A DNA stretch of 64,000 bases from Polyporus tsugae. Lineage: Eukaryota; Basidiomycota; Agaricomycetes; Polyporales; Polyporaceae. The notes under the pieces were generated by a model, which saw nothing but the letters and a program-made list of their open reading frames with translations, was not told the origin of the DNA and did no database searches. This document shows positions 32,470 to 43,954 of this stretch, in pieces. Numbering within the stretch: position 1 is the stretch's first letter; every line of letters begins with the position of its first letter. The DNA lies in contig JAHRBS010000003.1 in NCBI GenBank assembly GCA_024305745.1, positions 930,001 through 994,000 of the forward strand. The letters run 5' to 3'. Both the position numbers and the translations under genes were made by a program.

Positions 32470-32955
32470 TATACTGAATGTTGACTTAGGCCTTCAACGT
32501 CCAGTGCGTGCTCCTCGCTCGGCTCGACGCGCTTTCGCTGCTCAATATTCAATATTCAATGTTGAACCGTTCGAGTCCGACGGAGTTGCGCTGGGAATCG
32601 CGGGCAAGTTGCATGGCAAGTGGCCGCGTCGACGGATCTACTGCTTTGGTGGCATCAAGAAGCTCTGCATGGCATCGCCGGAACATGCAAGCAAGCTCCG
32701 AGTCGGTGCGGTCCGTATCCGTCGTTCAGAACGAGGCAAGTCAGTTGACTAATTCGGATGCTTCTACCTAGCCAGATCGATCCAGCGGCGGGTCGATCTT
32801 GCATCATCGCGAACTTGTACGCCACGTAACTGACGGCGCAAGTGTGGGGCATGCTGTTTGCTTCGACTGACGATAGATGTTCAAACGCTCACGGCGATCG
32901 CTGCACGATCCTTCATAAACATAAATGGCAGGTCGACCTCGAGTTGGGTGGGAGA
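32470..32955 (+). repeat. dispersed repeat, copy 1
   Basis: Diverged direct repeat of 36165-36555. Shared landmarks in order: GTGCGTGCTCCTCGCTC, GCTCGACGCGCTTTC, GGAATCGCG(C)GGGCAAG, TGCATGGCAAG, CATCAAGAAGCTC, a GATC.ATCCAG.G.TGG run, CCGATCTTGCAT-like, and GTCGACCTCGAG. I see no open frame conserved between the copies, so it may be a fragment of a transposon or a decayed gene family. Confidence 0.65.
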
Positions 32956-33237
32956 GAAGCTTAGTCCCTGTCGTCACATGAGGGGCGTGTCCAGAATAAG
33001 CAAACCCAGCTATTAGTTATTATGTTACTTGCACGCAGACTGCCGGTAGTTTCGGAGGCCGATGTTCAAGCTATGCCCGCCCCGGGCCAGCGGCTTGTAT
33101 CTAAGCTCGTCACTCAGTCATTTACTCGATCATACTGCAAGGACCCTCCCTTTCCCTTTCCATCCCCCCATGCACTGGCACTCGTGTCCCGTTGAGTCGC
33201 CCGTTCTCCTTCTGGCCGCGCGCTGCCGAACCTAGCC

Positions 33238-33255
33238 CTCTCTCTCTCTCTCTAA
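33238..33255. repeat. CT microsatellite
   Basis: Eight or nine CT dinucleotides in a row. Confidence 0.9.
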
Positions 33256-33546
33256 GCTATTGCCAGTAAGAAAAAGATAGATCGAAAGCCTGCATTACTA
33301 CCGCGAGGGCTGGAGTAAGTGACGGGCCGGGAAACGCTCAGCCGAGCAGCATTACTACCGTCTGTGCAAAATGTTCGCTACAAGCTAATATACGTTTAAA
33401 GACAGCAAGCCTACGATATCAGAGCACTCTGAATCTGAGAGGTTGGCGTCGGAGCCACATCTGGAAGCCGGAAACTACCCTATGGCCGTCATTGAAAAGG
33501 ATTCGTAGAGTAATCAATCACATAAATGAGGATAGCACGCACATCA

Positions 33547-35883
33547 TCAGGCTCGTTCACCCTTGCGCCCCTTCTTTTTCTTCCCGCCACTCTGTTTCTT
33601 CCCGCCATTCTGCACCCACGACGGTTTATTCGGCAAGCCCGCAATCTTGTGATTACTCGCGCGCTGGGCGATAGCTGCGTTGACCGCCCTCCCCGATGTC
33701 ACCTGATCATGAGGACGACCCAACCTCTGCGTCAACGAAGGCGCAGCAGGCATCCGTGCACCAGAGCCAGAGGGAACTGGCGCCGCGTCCACCATCTCCA
33801 CATCACTGTCCTCTTTCTCTTCCTCGCTCTCAGCGTCATCCGCCACGCTCGCGTCCGAGTCGTACTCCGGATTGTCCCCACAATGCGACGGCTCGATCCA
33901 GTCGTCCTCCTCATACCCGTCCTCGGGCTCGAACCACTCCTCCAGCTTCTCCCACCACTCCTCCTTCTGCGCCTCACAGTGCGCCCGCACGCCCTTCGCG
34001 CACGCCGCACACATCCCGAGCGCGGTCCACGCCCCGATCTGGTCGAGCGCGCACAGCGGGTCGTGCCGGTACTCGTCCGAGAGGAGCTTCGCCGCGACGG
34101 CTTCCGGCCACTTGGTGCGATACCGCCGCCGCGTCGCCGTGCACTTGCCCGCGTTCTTGTCCCTCGCCTGAGCCCCGTTCCCGTTCCCGTTCCCGTTCCC
34201 GGCGCGCGCCGCGCGCTTCGCGCTTGTGTTCTCGGGGCACGGCCCGTCGAGCGTCGGAGGAGGCGCGGCGACGAACTCGCGATACGCGTCCTGGAGGTAG
34301 TCGCGCGCGCGGAAGAGCTGCGTCAGCTGGCGGTCGGAGATGACCCACTCCTGCGGCACGGTCGTGGCTTCGTACGCGGCGAGCTTCTTGCGCGTGTCGC
34401 GATCGCGGAGGAGCTCGTACTTGGCGCGTCGGTTGAGCGACTCGGGGAGCCGGCTCCAGCGGACGGCGAGGAGCGCCTCGAAAACGCCGGGGAGCGGCTC
34501 GGGGGTGAGGTTGGCGAGATCGGGTGCCCAGAGCTTGGTGAGTTCGCGCTTTGCGAAGTTCTTGACGCGAGGGGCTTTGAGGCGGCAGTTGCGGGAGATG
34601 CGGATGAGCTCTGTGAGCTCCTTGGTCGTCCATGCACGGTCGGGATTGGTTTCGCTGAGGAGTTCAGCGTTGATGAGGATGAGAATGGTGATGCGGGAGA
34701 GAGAGACTTGATACGCACATGTCTTTTATGGCGGACGTAAAGATGCGCAGATCGCCCCGTTCTGTCTCGGCACACAACTCGTATATCGGAAGCTTGCCGA
34801 GAACCCCGAGGGCCGTACCGTCATTGGCGGAATGTTTGAGTGCCTTAGAATACTTGCCCAGAAGCAGACCGGAGAACTTGAACGCCTCTGAAGCTGGTGA
34901 GTCGACGACTATCACTGTGCCGTCTTCGTCCCACATATCATCAGCAAACTTGAGCTCGTCCTCCTTTGGTGCATTGTCTTCTGTCGACCACGAAAATACA
35001 ACATTTGGTTAGGGATTGAATGCGAGACAGGCAGCATAGAAAGAAGTACCGTTGTCACACTCCTCGTCATCTCCTTGAGCGTACTTGCTGCCAAACAAAA
35101 AGTGGGTGCGCGCAGCAGGCCACTGTTTGAGGGAGCGTACCTGTTTGCGGCACTCGTGTGGCGCCGGTACAGCCCTGTTTAGCTTCGCGTCGGCCCTCTC
35201 CTGACGTTTGGGCCGTCCCGACGCCTCGTACAGCTCCTGGACGATTGTGCACACGGAGGGTGAGCGTGTTTTGTGATCGTTATCGAATTGTTCCTTCCAT
35301 AGGCCCGGGAAGACGTTGTCGAGGTCAGAGAGAGGGAACCAGCCGAGCTTCCAGAAACCATAGGCGAGCACAAGATCCTTGGCGAACGGATGGTGAGTGC
35401 GTTGGTCGGCAGCCCATTCCGACCAGCCTATGCCGGTATTGCAATAGATTTTTTGGTCGCCCTCTGTTGTGTTGACCCAGATGTCGCCTTCAAGACCGAG
35501 AACCGGGGTTGGTTTGGATGGGGACGAGAAGCACAGCCAGCGGTAGTGGAGGACAGAGTTGTAGAAGTGGGAGGAGAGGAGCCGATGCTTGCTGTCTTCG
35601 GGAATAGGATAGAACACACCTAAGCCCGGAAAAGTGTTGCGGTCGGCATCGACGTTGACAACGCAGAGCTGTTCGACTGCAACCGAGACGGGCATAGACT
35701 TCTTCGTGCAATGGGACTCGACTGCTTTGAACTCTTCACGAAGTGCTTGGGGAAGGCGGTGACATGTCAGCATACGAAACGCGTGTGCTGCTATCCTAGG
35801 TACTGACCGGGTCCAACACCTTGAAGCTTTCCACGAAACACGACAGGGTCAGGATATTCAAGTTTCAGTGCGTTGGCGCTCAT
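33547..35883 (-). CDS. divergent BTB-like protein with unrecognised N-terminal domain
   Basis: The ATG at 35881-35883 gives exon 35808-35883, then an exon from 35745 to a phase-1 donor near 35049, then a BTB-like exon from about 34985 to 34722, and a last exon from about 34646 to the stop at 33547. All joins keep phase. Residues 25-250 form a domain I do not recognise (DRNTFPGLGVFYPIPED, GDIWVNTTEGDQKIYCN, GFWKLGWFPLSDLDNVFPGLW). Next is WDEDGTVIVVDSP..AFKFSGLLLGKYSKAL with DLRIFTSAIKD, which looks like a diverged BTB fold. A helical region follows (AWTTKELTELIRISRNCR, WAPDLANLTPEPLPGVFEALLAVRW) and a Cys motif (CALDQIGAWTALGMCAACAKGVRAHC) like that of post-BTB regions. The tail is acidic, then Lys-rich. 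Possible Cullin-3 adaptor; inference. Confidence 0.72.
34172..34201. repeat. hexanucleotide repeat coding Asn-Gly
   Basis: Five to six copies of a TTCCCG-type hexamer on the plus strand encode an (NG)n run in the BTB-like protein between a basic stretch and AQARDKNAGK. It is a likely length-polymorphic linker. Confidence 0.85.
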
Positions 35884-36164
35884 GGCTGAAATCCGACGGC
35901 GAGGCGTGGGTCAAGTTGTCTACGCAGCTCCTAAGCGCGAGCGATGATGAGGCTCGATGGACTGGATATTGTGGTGAGATGAGTGGAATGCACACAGTGA
36001 ACGCTGTCCAAGTCCTATGTATGACGCGATCCCGCGCCACGGTCCAGTCGCGTCGCGTCGCGTGCCTATTTGTCCTTGTTGACGCGGTGGCGCCACCGCA
36101 CCCAAACCATCCCGTCGACTAAGTAATCGCAGACACTCTGACGACACCTCGACGCATTCGCGAG

Positions 36165-36555
36165 ATATACGTTGACTCAGACCACTGTGGTGCGTGCTCC
36201 TCGCTCCGCTCGACGCGCTTTCCTTTGTTCAGACGTTTCAGGGCAAGGTTGCGGAGGGAATCGCGCGGGCAAGCTGCATGGCAAGCGTTCGCGTTGGTGG
36301 ATCTATCGCTCAGGTGGCGGATCACGGAAGGCATGTTAAAGTCAGCCGCGCTAGCTATCAAGAAGCTCCATGGTATCGCTGGAACGTGTCAGTGCGACGT
36401 GTACTTATCCATCGTTAGTCCATCCAGATCAATCCAGTGATGGACCGATCTTGCATTCCCTGCGAAGTTGGCCACGGAACCAAGCAAGTACAGGTGTGCT
36501 CACGCCGGTAATCGTCAACGTTGTGAGTTGTACTAGTCGACCTCGAGCTCACTCA
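36165..36555 (+). repeat. dispersed repeat, copy 2
   Basis: Second copy of the repeat at 32470-32955, in the same orientation, on the other side of the BTB-like gene. It shares the GTGCGTGCTCCTCGCTC start and the internal landmarks but has its own indels. It occupies most of the gap upstream of the F-box-like gene. Confidence 0.65.
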
Positions 36556-36615
36556 TCCTATTGGACAGAGTCTAGATCTCTGGAGCAGCCAATCTGGACA
36601 GCTTGTCGGGTTCTG

Positions 36616-36624
36616 GCTTATATA
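36616..36624 (+). promoter_or_regulatory. possible TATA box of the F-box/LRR-like gene
   Basis: TTATATATT lies about 250 nt before the ATG at 36872, followed by a CT-rich leader (36730-36860). Position is somewhat far, so this is tentative. Confidence 0.35.
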
Positions 36625-36871
36625 TTGACGGGGCAATGTGAAGGATGGCGATCTGCAGCGGATGCACGCGCAGGAACTTCTTGTCTCGGCCATCCGACCC
36701 TGTCTTCGCTTTCCGTCGCGTCTCAGTCACAGGCCCTGCTCATACCTCGCTCTCTCAGTCTCTCTCAGCTCGTAGCTCTCTCCTCCATCTCTCCGTTTGC
36801 CACCCTTTCGCCCACCCCATCCACCGCCGTCCACCGCCATCCACCATAACCATCCTGCAATACAGCCCACA

Positions 36872-38163
36872 ATGCAGGCACGTCTCGCAAGCTCGATAGC
36901 TGCGCTCCTCCGTTTATTTCCCTACACTCTCCAATTACAATCTTCACCGCCTACACCTCCCACCCCACTTCCAACCCTCAACGACGACATCCCCTTGTCC
37001 GTCCTCTCCCGCTCCTCCCGCCAAACCGCAACCTCGATGATGGCCACCTGCTATTTTCTCTACCACGAGGGGGCCAAAATCATCCTCCGAGACTGGCCCT
37101 TGGCCTTTGACTCCACTGTGTCAGAGCACAAGGCCCTCTCCCTCTTGCGCTTCATCCAGGCCGAAAATCTCTCTCGGTGCGCATACGTCCGCAGCCTCCG
37201 CGTCTCCATGCAACCCATGCCCGACGCCGTTGCAAAACACTTCATCGACATCTTGCCCCACATGTCGTCCCTCGACTCCCTCTTCCTCACGATCGAACAC
37301 GCCCTCGAGTCCCATCCCGACCTCATTCCCGCCTTCGCTTCTCTCCGGTCCGTCAAGAACCTCGTCATAACTGCTGGCGAGTGTTCCTGTGAGCTCATCC
37401 GGTCCCTTCAGTCCCACCTCGTCTCCGCACAACTTTACTTCTGTCCCGCTAACACCGAAGCTGGTCAACGCCTGTATTTGAATCCCGCGTCCCACCCGCT
37501 CATCATGTTGACGCCTGGCGCTTTGCATCGAGCTGAGGGCAAAGGATTGCGACTTGGACGTCGGCCGTGCGTTGGTGAGTCGCGCTCGCTCGTGGTGCAC
37601 GAGGGACCAGGTGCGAAAGCGTGATGCTCACTTGCAGTCGCGTCTAGGACGGTATCGGAGCGACAATTTCACACTTGGACCTGACCAGCCTCGACATCGA
37701 GGTGCGCGACGTCGGCCTCGACCAGTCGGAGGAGACTTCAACTTCGGACGAAGCCGATCGCGAATCGAGCCTTCAGCCTGAAACTGTGGCTGCCGCTGCA
37801 GCGGGTGTACACGGCGATGCGCATACACAGACGTCTGGCGCGACGACCGCCGCTCCGAACTCCGATGGCATTCCTCACGCTCCTACATCCGCCTCCGAGT
37901 CGAAGCCGCTCAATACGGGGGAGCGTACCCTGGAGGCGTTCGACGTGCAAGCGTTTGCGGCGCGCTTTACGAGCTCCAGCGACACCCTTCAGGACGCGCT
38001 CGTTTCGATCCAGAGCCCGCGCAGGTGCGGTGGCGCCATGCGGTCGGTGAGGCTGCTCAGGATCCCGGCGGGCATTCGGCTGCCAGTGGGTCAGGCGGTC
38101 TATGCTAGCAAAGTGGTGGGCGGGAAGGTGTCAGATCAGTTGTGGGCCGGGATAGTGGTGTAA
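36872..38163 (+). CDS. F-box/LRR-like protein
   Basis: First in-frame ATG is 36872. The N-terminus is low complexity, followed by LNDDIPLSVLSRSSRQTATSMMATCYFLYHEGAKIILRD, which fits the F-box pattern of agaricomycete proteins, then ALSLLRFIQAENLSRCAYVRSLRVS and LRR-like strands (MSSLDSLFLTIEHAL, LRSVKNLVITAGECS). The last exon begins after the CTAG at about 37644 (DGIGATISHLDLTSLDIEVRDVG) and ends at 38161-38163. It continues naturally from ELRAKDCDLDVGRAL, which is one frame away from the first part. A frame change or missed intron near 37440-37510 is therefore needed. Expected role: substrate receptor of an SCF ubiquitin ligase. No known target. Confidence 0.65.
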
Positions 38164-38264
38164 GGTGTAGACGGGCGCAGTCGACGGGCTATGTTCATAT
38201 GGTGAACCAGTCCTTGTTGCAAGGCATGTAAGTTATCAGGAGTAGGTCAGATGGATATTTGAGG

Positions 38265-39130
38265 TTACATCAGTTGTGTCATTGGCGGCAGATTGTCAGC
38301 AGCGATCTTAGAGCTAGGATTCGACGTTCGATCTGCGTTGCCCAGAGATCCCGCGCGCTCCTCACGCTTATTAGCAAGCGCACCGTTAACCGTTCGTTCA
38401 GGCTCACGTTTTGTGAAATATTGTCGTCCTGCAGCTACGAAGCTCATACGCTGAAGACGCGATCCAGGCTCGACCTTCAGCGCTGTTAAGTCGGTGAACA
38501 AGCCCTCCGCGTCGCCTTCCGAGTCCTCGGCAACGTAGTCTTCAGAGCAAGTAGCGAGACCAGTATCGCCGAATTCGATGGGGCTTGCGTCGTCGCGTAG
38601 GCGATCCGCTAGACCTATAGTACTTCTGTCTGCTAGGATCGCGGATGTGGCAGAGTCGCAAGCATTGGAATGCCACTATGCAAGGCAACCACACAGAGGT
38701 CAGCACAACAGCACAAGTCCGGGCCAGAGAATTTGTCGCACTCACCGAGGTATCGCAGCTGTAACAGTGGGACCTATGTGAGGTCCTGGCAGTGCACGGT
38801 AACAGCGAATATATACCGTTACCTTCCTCTACGTTGTTGGCCGCCATAACTCCCAGGAAAGTTAATATCGCAACGAATCGATGGCGCGATTTTTGGGCGG
38901 CCCTAGTCCTTTCCCATGCTCCCTGGTAAGCAAGTGTCGGACTTGAGTATTTGAGTTCTGGCGACAACTGAGTGTCTACATACACGACAAGTGTGCAGAT
39001 GAATCTACGCACACGATCCGATAACGACGCCTGTGTTATGAGTTCGAGCTGGACGCACTTCACGAATCTGTTGTGAAGATGGATGGGCCGCCGAGACTCG
39101 GTTTTGGACTTCGCTAGTCCCGCCGGACGG
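38265..39130 (-). CDS. unknown gene, 3' exons
   Basis: The last exon, roughly 38265-38680, reads coherently (CDSATSAILADRSTIGLADRL, ATCSEDYVAEDSEGDAEGLF, GRQYFTKREPERTVNGALA) and ends at 38265. It joins through an intron (GTGAGT near 38746, acceptor GCATAG near 38676) to an upstream exon. Upstream coding-like sequence extends to about 39130 (AYQGAWERTRAAQKSRHRFVAILTFLG). No ATG suits this frame, so the gene must begin further left in transcription order, possibly in the 39.4-40.7 kb exons. No domain recognised. The acidic, soluble C-terminus shows no transmembrane helix. Confidence 0.4.
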
Positions 39131-39429
39131 CCCCCCCTTCAAGTGGTACGCCTTGGGTACGCCAGCAAGACAGTGCGCCAAGCGGCAGAGCAGGGAAAGT
39201 TACCGTTCGAGTTTCGCAAGGCAATGGGAACCAATCGGAAGGTTACGTTCGTGAATCGTGAAGGGAAGGAGCCGGTATCAGCCGGATTCATCCAATCCCA
39301 GCATCTAGTTCGATCGTCCACTTTGCAGCCTCACAGTACTGACGCGTCTCTCCGACGTTCCTGCCAGGCGGCATGAAACATCCAGGTACTTACAACCTGA
39401 ACAGGGCGTACCTACTGCCCAGCCTCCAG

Positions 39430-40670
39430 GCGTCGTCTCACAATCACGCTAGTGCGTCCGAAGAGACATCCTCAGGTGTAGCGTGCGGGCCGGGAGACTC
39501 GAGATCCAGGCACCGCCACAAGACAACCTCAGGCAGTGTGCGTCGACGCCTCACCGATGGCGATGAGTTCCGGAGCTGACGTCGGAATACTATAGCTACT
39601 AGCCCGACGTCTGTGAATATATACCGTGCGCTACACCGCTCATGAAGCCACTCCCGACTACTCACTCCCCCACATGATCGCAGGGTGTTGGGAGAGCTCT
39701 GATCGGACGGTCCTGACGGTGCATGCGCTAATGTTGCACCGGTGCCGTCCACGCAGGAGACGCGTTGATACACCAACGAAGGATGGGCGTGTGGTGAGGT
39801 CAAGAGGGCCAAAGATTCTGATGTGGGACACTGTGACTTCCCGCTGGTGAATTTCCAAGGAGCGGTCGGGGGTTGGTAGGGAAACTGAACGAAAGGGAGG
39901 ACGCTGGCTACTAGGCTATAGGGCCGCGGATGGCCTTCGTTGAGTGCAGTAAACAAACGATGGAGCCACAGTGCTCAACCTATGTCCAACCAAAAATATC
40001 ATGTCAGTGGAACGGGTATGAAAGTAACTGTACGTACGGCTGAAAGTGAGGCTGCGATTGGACAAACATGTACAGTACACGGTCGCCAAAGTCCGGACAG
40101 TCAAACCCAGCTGAAGCATGTCTCGCCGGTCCTGAAGAACCTCGAAAAGGACAGCCAAAACGCCAAGTGCCTTGAGCCCAATTTGAAGGTGGGGATCGGG
40201 CAGGCTGTCCTACATTGTAGCCACCATTTGCTGGATGAAGGAGGACATGACATCTTGTGATGTAGAAGCTTAGAGTAAGTAACAAAACGTTCCAAGAAGC
40301 AAACAGATGTTCTGACGTACGAAATAATGTGGAACTCCCCACTCCCGAGAAGAAAAGCTGGGGAAACATCCCTGGAGCATCGAGACCCTTCAAGGCTTCA
40401 ACGCGGCTGTAAGTGTGTAGAACATGATGTAGTTCACAGTGAGGTTCGGAGTTGTTGAAGGTCGATGCATCGATACTAGTACTTGAGCCACTCACAGTGA
40501 AGCTTGTCTCCGCATTGGGGCCTAGCCTAGAGCGGTCAGCCCAACCTTCAATCAACTGTCAAATGTTGACGATTTACATTCGGAACACGTGTCGAAGACA
40601 ATGTGCTCGTGCCAGCCACCAACCAAACGTGTTTTCGACCGGCTCCGAGTCGGAGACGGAATGGAACTAA
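39430..40670 (-). CDS. unknown multi-exon gene or its 5' part
   Basis: Several short minus-strand exons are suggested. One near 40615-40500 gives HEHIVFDTCSECKSSTFD, then IEGWADRSRLGPNAETSFT with a GTGAGT donor near 40500. Next is ALKGLDAPGMFPQLFFSGVG (about 40405-40325, donor GTACGT), then a short exon with QDVMSSFIQQMV, then LPDPHLQIGLKALGVLAVLF..LQDRRDMLQL. The helical, leucine-rich character of the last pieces recalls N-terminal helical domains of fungal signalling proteins, but I cannot name a family. Frames between the pieces change more often than the visible splice sites explain, so it may be partly decayed. Confidence 0.3.
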
Positions 40671-41173
40671 ATCGCAGGGTATTATTTGCCTTGCCCACTT
40701 GCGAGCTTCGCTGAAACATAGATAAGTGGCATTCAGTCGACGTCGAAAGCAAAACCGCTGCCTCTTGTGACAAACATGAGCTTTGGAGACGAGGAAGAAA
40801 GCAGGCGAACGGTGGGCAAGGGGAGAGAGGGAACTGACAGACAGTATGTAGTGACAGGTGGGCGGTGATGACATTCCAAATTGCATAGCCGCCGGGTCCG
40901 GGGTGCCTCGAAATGGGCTCGCCTCGCCTTCTCGGATCCCTCCATCTTCGTCCTCGTCGTCGACTCTTGCCCCCTGCCTGTGCCCCCACTCCGGTCTTTG
41001 CACCTGTCTCTCCTTTATTAGCTCACTCTTTTGCTCGCTTAGCCCACCATCCCCCTCCGTACGTCTTTCTCCCAAGCGAATAGCCATTTTCGCTGATTTT
41101 TGACCTGTCATTCGTCCAGCCCAACCCCATCTCTCCTACTCATCCAACTAACTCCCGAAAAACACTCTCCACC

Positions 41174-42303
41174 ATGTTCGCCTACGCCAGTCTCGCTGCC
41201 CTCATTGCTAGCGCTGCTTTCGTACATGCCGAACCTGTCCCGACCGCTCCTGGTCCCGGCGACATCTTCAAGGAGGGTGGTCAGTGTTCATTCACCTGGG
41301 ACGCAGATACCTCTGGTGTCTGGAAGACGATGAACGTCGAGCTCATGACGGGAAGCAACACGCAGATGGTTCACATTACCAGTATGCCGTTCCTTTCGCT
41401 TTTCTTGCTAAAGACACTGAGTCGTGACCCCACTTGCAGCTGTCGCGAGTCTTGACGGCACGGACGCCAGCAAGACCACCTACAGTTACGACTGCCCCCA
41501 GGTCTGTGTCCGCTTCGCATCCTATGACAGGCGCACAAGTTGTATGTAGTCCGGTGGAGTGACCCTTGTTAGCATCATGGGAGTCATGATTCGCAAGAAG
41601 CCCACCGTGCTGCTCACCCATATTCGACGCTCGCAGTGATGCGTAGCAGCCGTGTCTCGTGATCCACGCTGCTTCACATTCCTCCGTTCTCGAGAGATAT
41701 AGCAAACAAGGGGGACCGGGGAGCCCATCTGGCTATTCTATACCGTATACCCGTGCTGACACGCCTGTGGTTTCTGTACAGGTCACGCCCAACTCTGCCA
41801 TCTACTTCTACCAGTTCTCCACCCCTGCGGCGCCGGCGAACCTCACCTGGACTACCCGCTTCACCATCGCCGCCGCTGACGGCAGTACCACTCCCCCGGA
41901 AAACCAGAACGAGCCCGACGGCCAGAACATCCCCTGGGGCACTGGTGCGCTCGTCGACCCGTCCACTGCCGTCTCCGCACCCCCCTACCTTACCGGGGGG
42001 TCGACCGCCACCGGCTCGGGGGCCAACTCTGCCAGTGCGACGTCCAGCTCAACGGCGACCGCGGGGTCCACCACCGCCGCCGCCGGCACGACTGCCACTC
42101 AGCAGACCTCCGCCCCCACCACATCAACGAAGATGGTCACCGCCCCTGCCGCGCCCTCGACGAGCCCGAGCGTGAGCCCGACGTCGAACTCGAGCGCCTC
42201 GGCTGGCAACGGCGCCGTGACCTTGCTCGGCTCCGACAGCTATGTGGTCCGTGCGGGCGTCGCGCTCGGCGTGGCGGCGTTCACGTTCGCCTTTGCTTTG
42301 TAA
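41174..42303 (+). CDS. Ser/Thr-rich GPI-anchored cell wall protein (Kre9/Knh1-like N-domain)
   Basis: Three exons, 41174-41381, 41440-41501 and 41782-42303, join with correct phase and encode 263 residues. A signal peptide (MFAYASLAALIASAAFVHA) is followed by an Ig-like PF10342 domain: PGDIFKEGGQCSFTWDAD, WKTMNVELMTGSN and TVASLDGTDASKTTYSYDCPQVTPNSAIYFYQFS. After NIPWGTG comes about 100 residues rich in Ser/Thr/Ala/Pro, expected to be heavily O-glycosylated, then a typical GPI signal (small residues SAGNGAVT and the hydrophobic tail AGVALGVAAFTFAFAL). The protein should sit on the outer membrane leaflet or be linked to wall glucan. The second intron is 280 nt, several times longer than its neighbours. 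A CT-rich leader precedes the ATG. Confidence 0.93.
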
Positions 42304-43954
42304 ACCTCGGCGCGATCGCCTCGGCCTGTTGCTTGTTACGAGATTCACGATATTTGCAGTACTCCATCCCCCGTCGCGCATAGCACCGGGGGAACGGACC
42401 GTTACACGTGCATCTACGGACAGCTAAGCTGAATCGCATACACACATATAGGCGCTACTAATGCGACTTGGTTGACTTGTTCCTAGTTCGGTTCATTGAC
42501 GGTGCTTCACACTTTTCATTTCGGCGGAAAGGATCTATGGTCTATGTGGTTTTTTTTTCGAATAGGGTCGGTTGCGTTTGGTGTTTGTTTGTGTTTCTTA
42601 TCGCCATACAGTATATCCAAGGCCTGAATAAGCTTACCGGTTACGTTCCGGGTGGGAAAGAAGAGCGATAATAGCGCAGGAGGTGACGATAGAAAGGGTC
42701 GAGACCCGGCCCAAGGATGACACGCGGGTTGCACGAGGACGTATAGCGGTGTTGTGGTGTTTCTGTGGTGCGTCGTTTGGCAGCATCTCACAAGCTGTAC
42801 ATGTGGACCAGCAATGAGTGGGTACCCGTAGTTTATGTGCGACATTGATCAACGCTCTACATAGCGGGACGGCCCCATAAGTATCCGAGACGGACGATAC
42901 TCGCGAGATGTCCGACTCCAGCTGCGACGTTGTCGCCTTCTGGATCCAGGATCTCGTGAGCACATCTCACGCACGGTTTTGACCATGCCCCCCCAGACCT
43001 CATCACACTCGTACAGCGGCCTAGTGCCGCCAACAGCCAGGCTGCCAAGGGTCCAACGTTTTTGGAGGCAAGGAAGACTTCGAATCGGAAAACTCCTAAA
43101 CCCTTTTGCCTCGGCACGCTGTTTAGACAAGGTGCGTGGCTGCCATGCATTTATATATTAAGTACCTGCAGACGGAGAGCTATCAAATCCTTTCTTGGTG
43201 TTCAGGAATCGCGGCTTGGGAGCCGTCTCTCTGTCACTAGTAATTCGTACATGTCTCGGAGCTAGCGCTAGTGGGCGCGCCATACACGACGTCGAGTGTG
43301 GTTGGAGGCATGCTAGCGCGAAATTTAGTTTGCCTCCGGATTTTAGCACGCACCACGCACGGCGAGCTCAAGATCTGGTTGCATGAATTACTTGGACGCT
43401 AATGCTTCCGTTGACCTCGGATCCACCAAGTCAGTGTTTCAGCATTTGCTGTGCCAAGTGTAATGTCGACTCCGGAAGACCGTAGGCGGGATCTGTTGGG
43501 TATAGAAGTGGTATCGAGTTCGCACGCCTGGGAAATAGGCAACAATGCAACATACCTGGAGCGAGTGCGGCTGATGTGCTGCGCAGACTTGTGTGAATCT
43601 TGATGCATTGGGCGCAGGGAAGGGCGGCGTCGTTCGGACACATTTTATAGTAGTGCGCTGGAAAGGGGGGCGAAGCGATAGCATTCAATCGGAGAGCAGG
43701 GTATAAAGCGATGAAGGAATGGATGGAGAAAGCATCGAGAAGAAGAGACCGGGCGGAGAATGTCGTATTAGTACCTTCCACCCAAGATTCTAACGTTACT
43801 AGATGTGCAGTGTCAAACCAGATTCTACAAGCCCCCATACGTGAAAGTCATCTCGCGTCGTGAATGGGGATCCAACCACACCAAATCACAGACCTTCTGG
43901 CACCAAACACTGACATACCTCTCCCCTCCCCTTCGCGCCCCAAAGCTTTAGGCC
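42304..43954. other. intergenic with a doubtful small gene
   Basis: This region lies between convergent genes. Most of it is featureless, with a T-run at 42548-42556. On the minus strand near 43430-43640 there is a short coding-like frame (MCPNDAALPCAQCIKIH). It could continue as ACELDTTSIPNRSRLRSSG, but only by an intron of 28 nt, which is too short, so I do not call a gene. Confidence 0.3.

Larger units (their letters stand above)
31892..33546. other. intergenic with one repeat copy and a CT microsatellite
   Basis: These 1.65 kb lie between convergent genes (RING + and BTB-like -). They contain one copy of a dispersed repeat (separate entry) and a CT microsatellite, plus short AT-rich runs such as repeated AATATTCA at 32162-32178 and 32543-32560. 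No gene is supported. Confidence 0.5.

Noticed and set aside
33526..34740. 404-codon plus-strand frame
   Set aside because: Antisense to the last exon of the BTB-like gene; Arg/Leu/Val-rich composition typical of a GC-rich shadow, and no family resemblance.
43430..43640. Small Cys-containing gene on the minus strand
   Set aside because: It needs a 28-nt intron, shorter than any other in the window; no homologue known to me.
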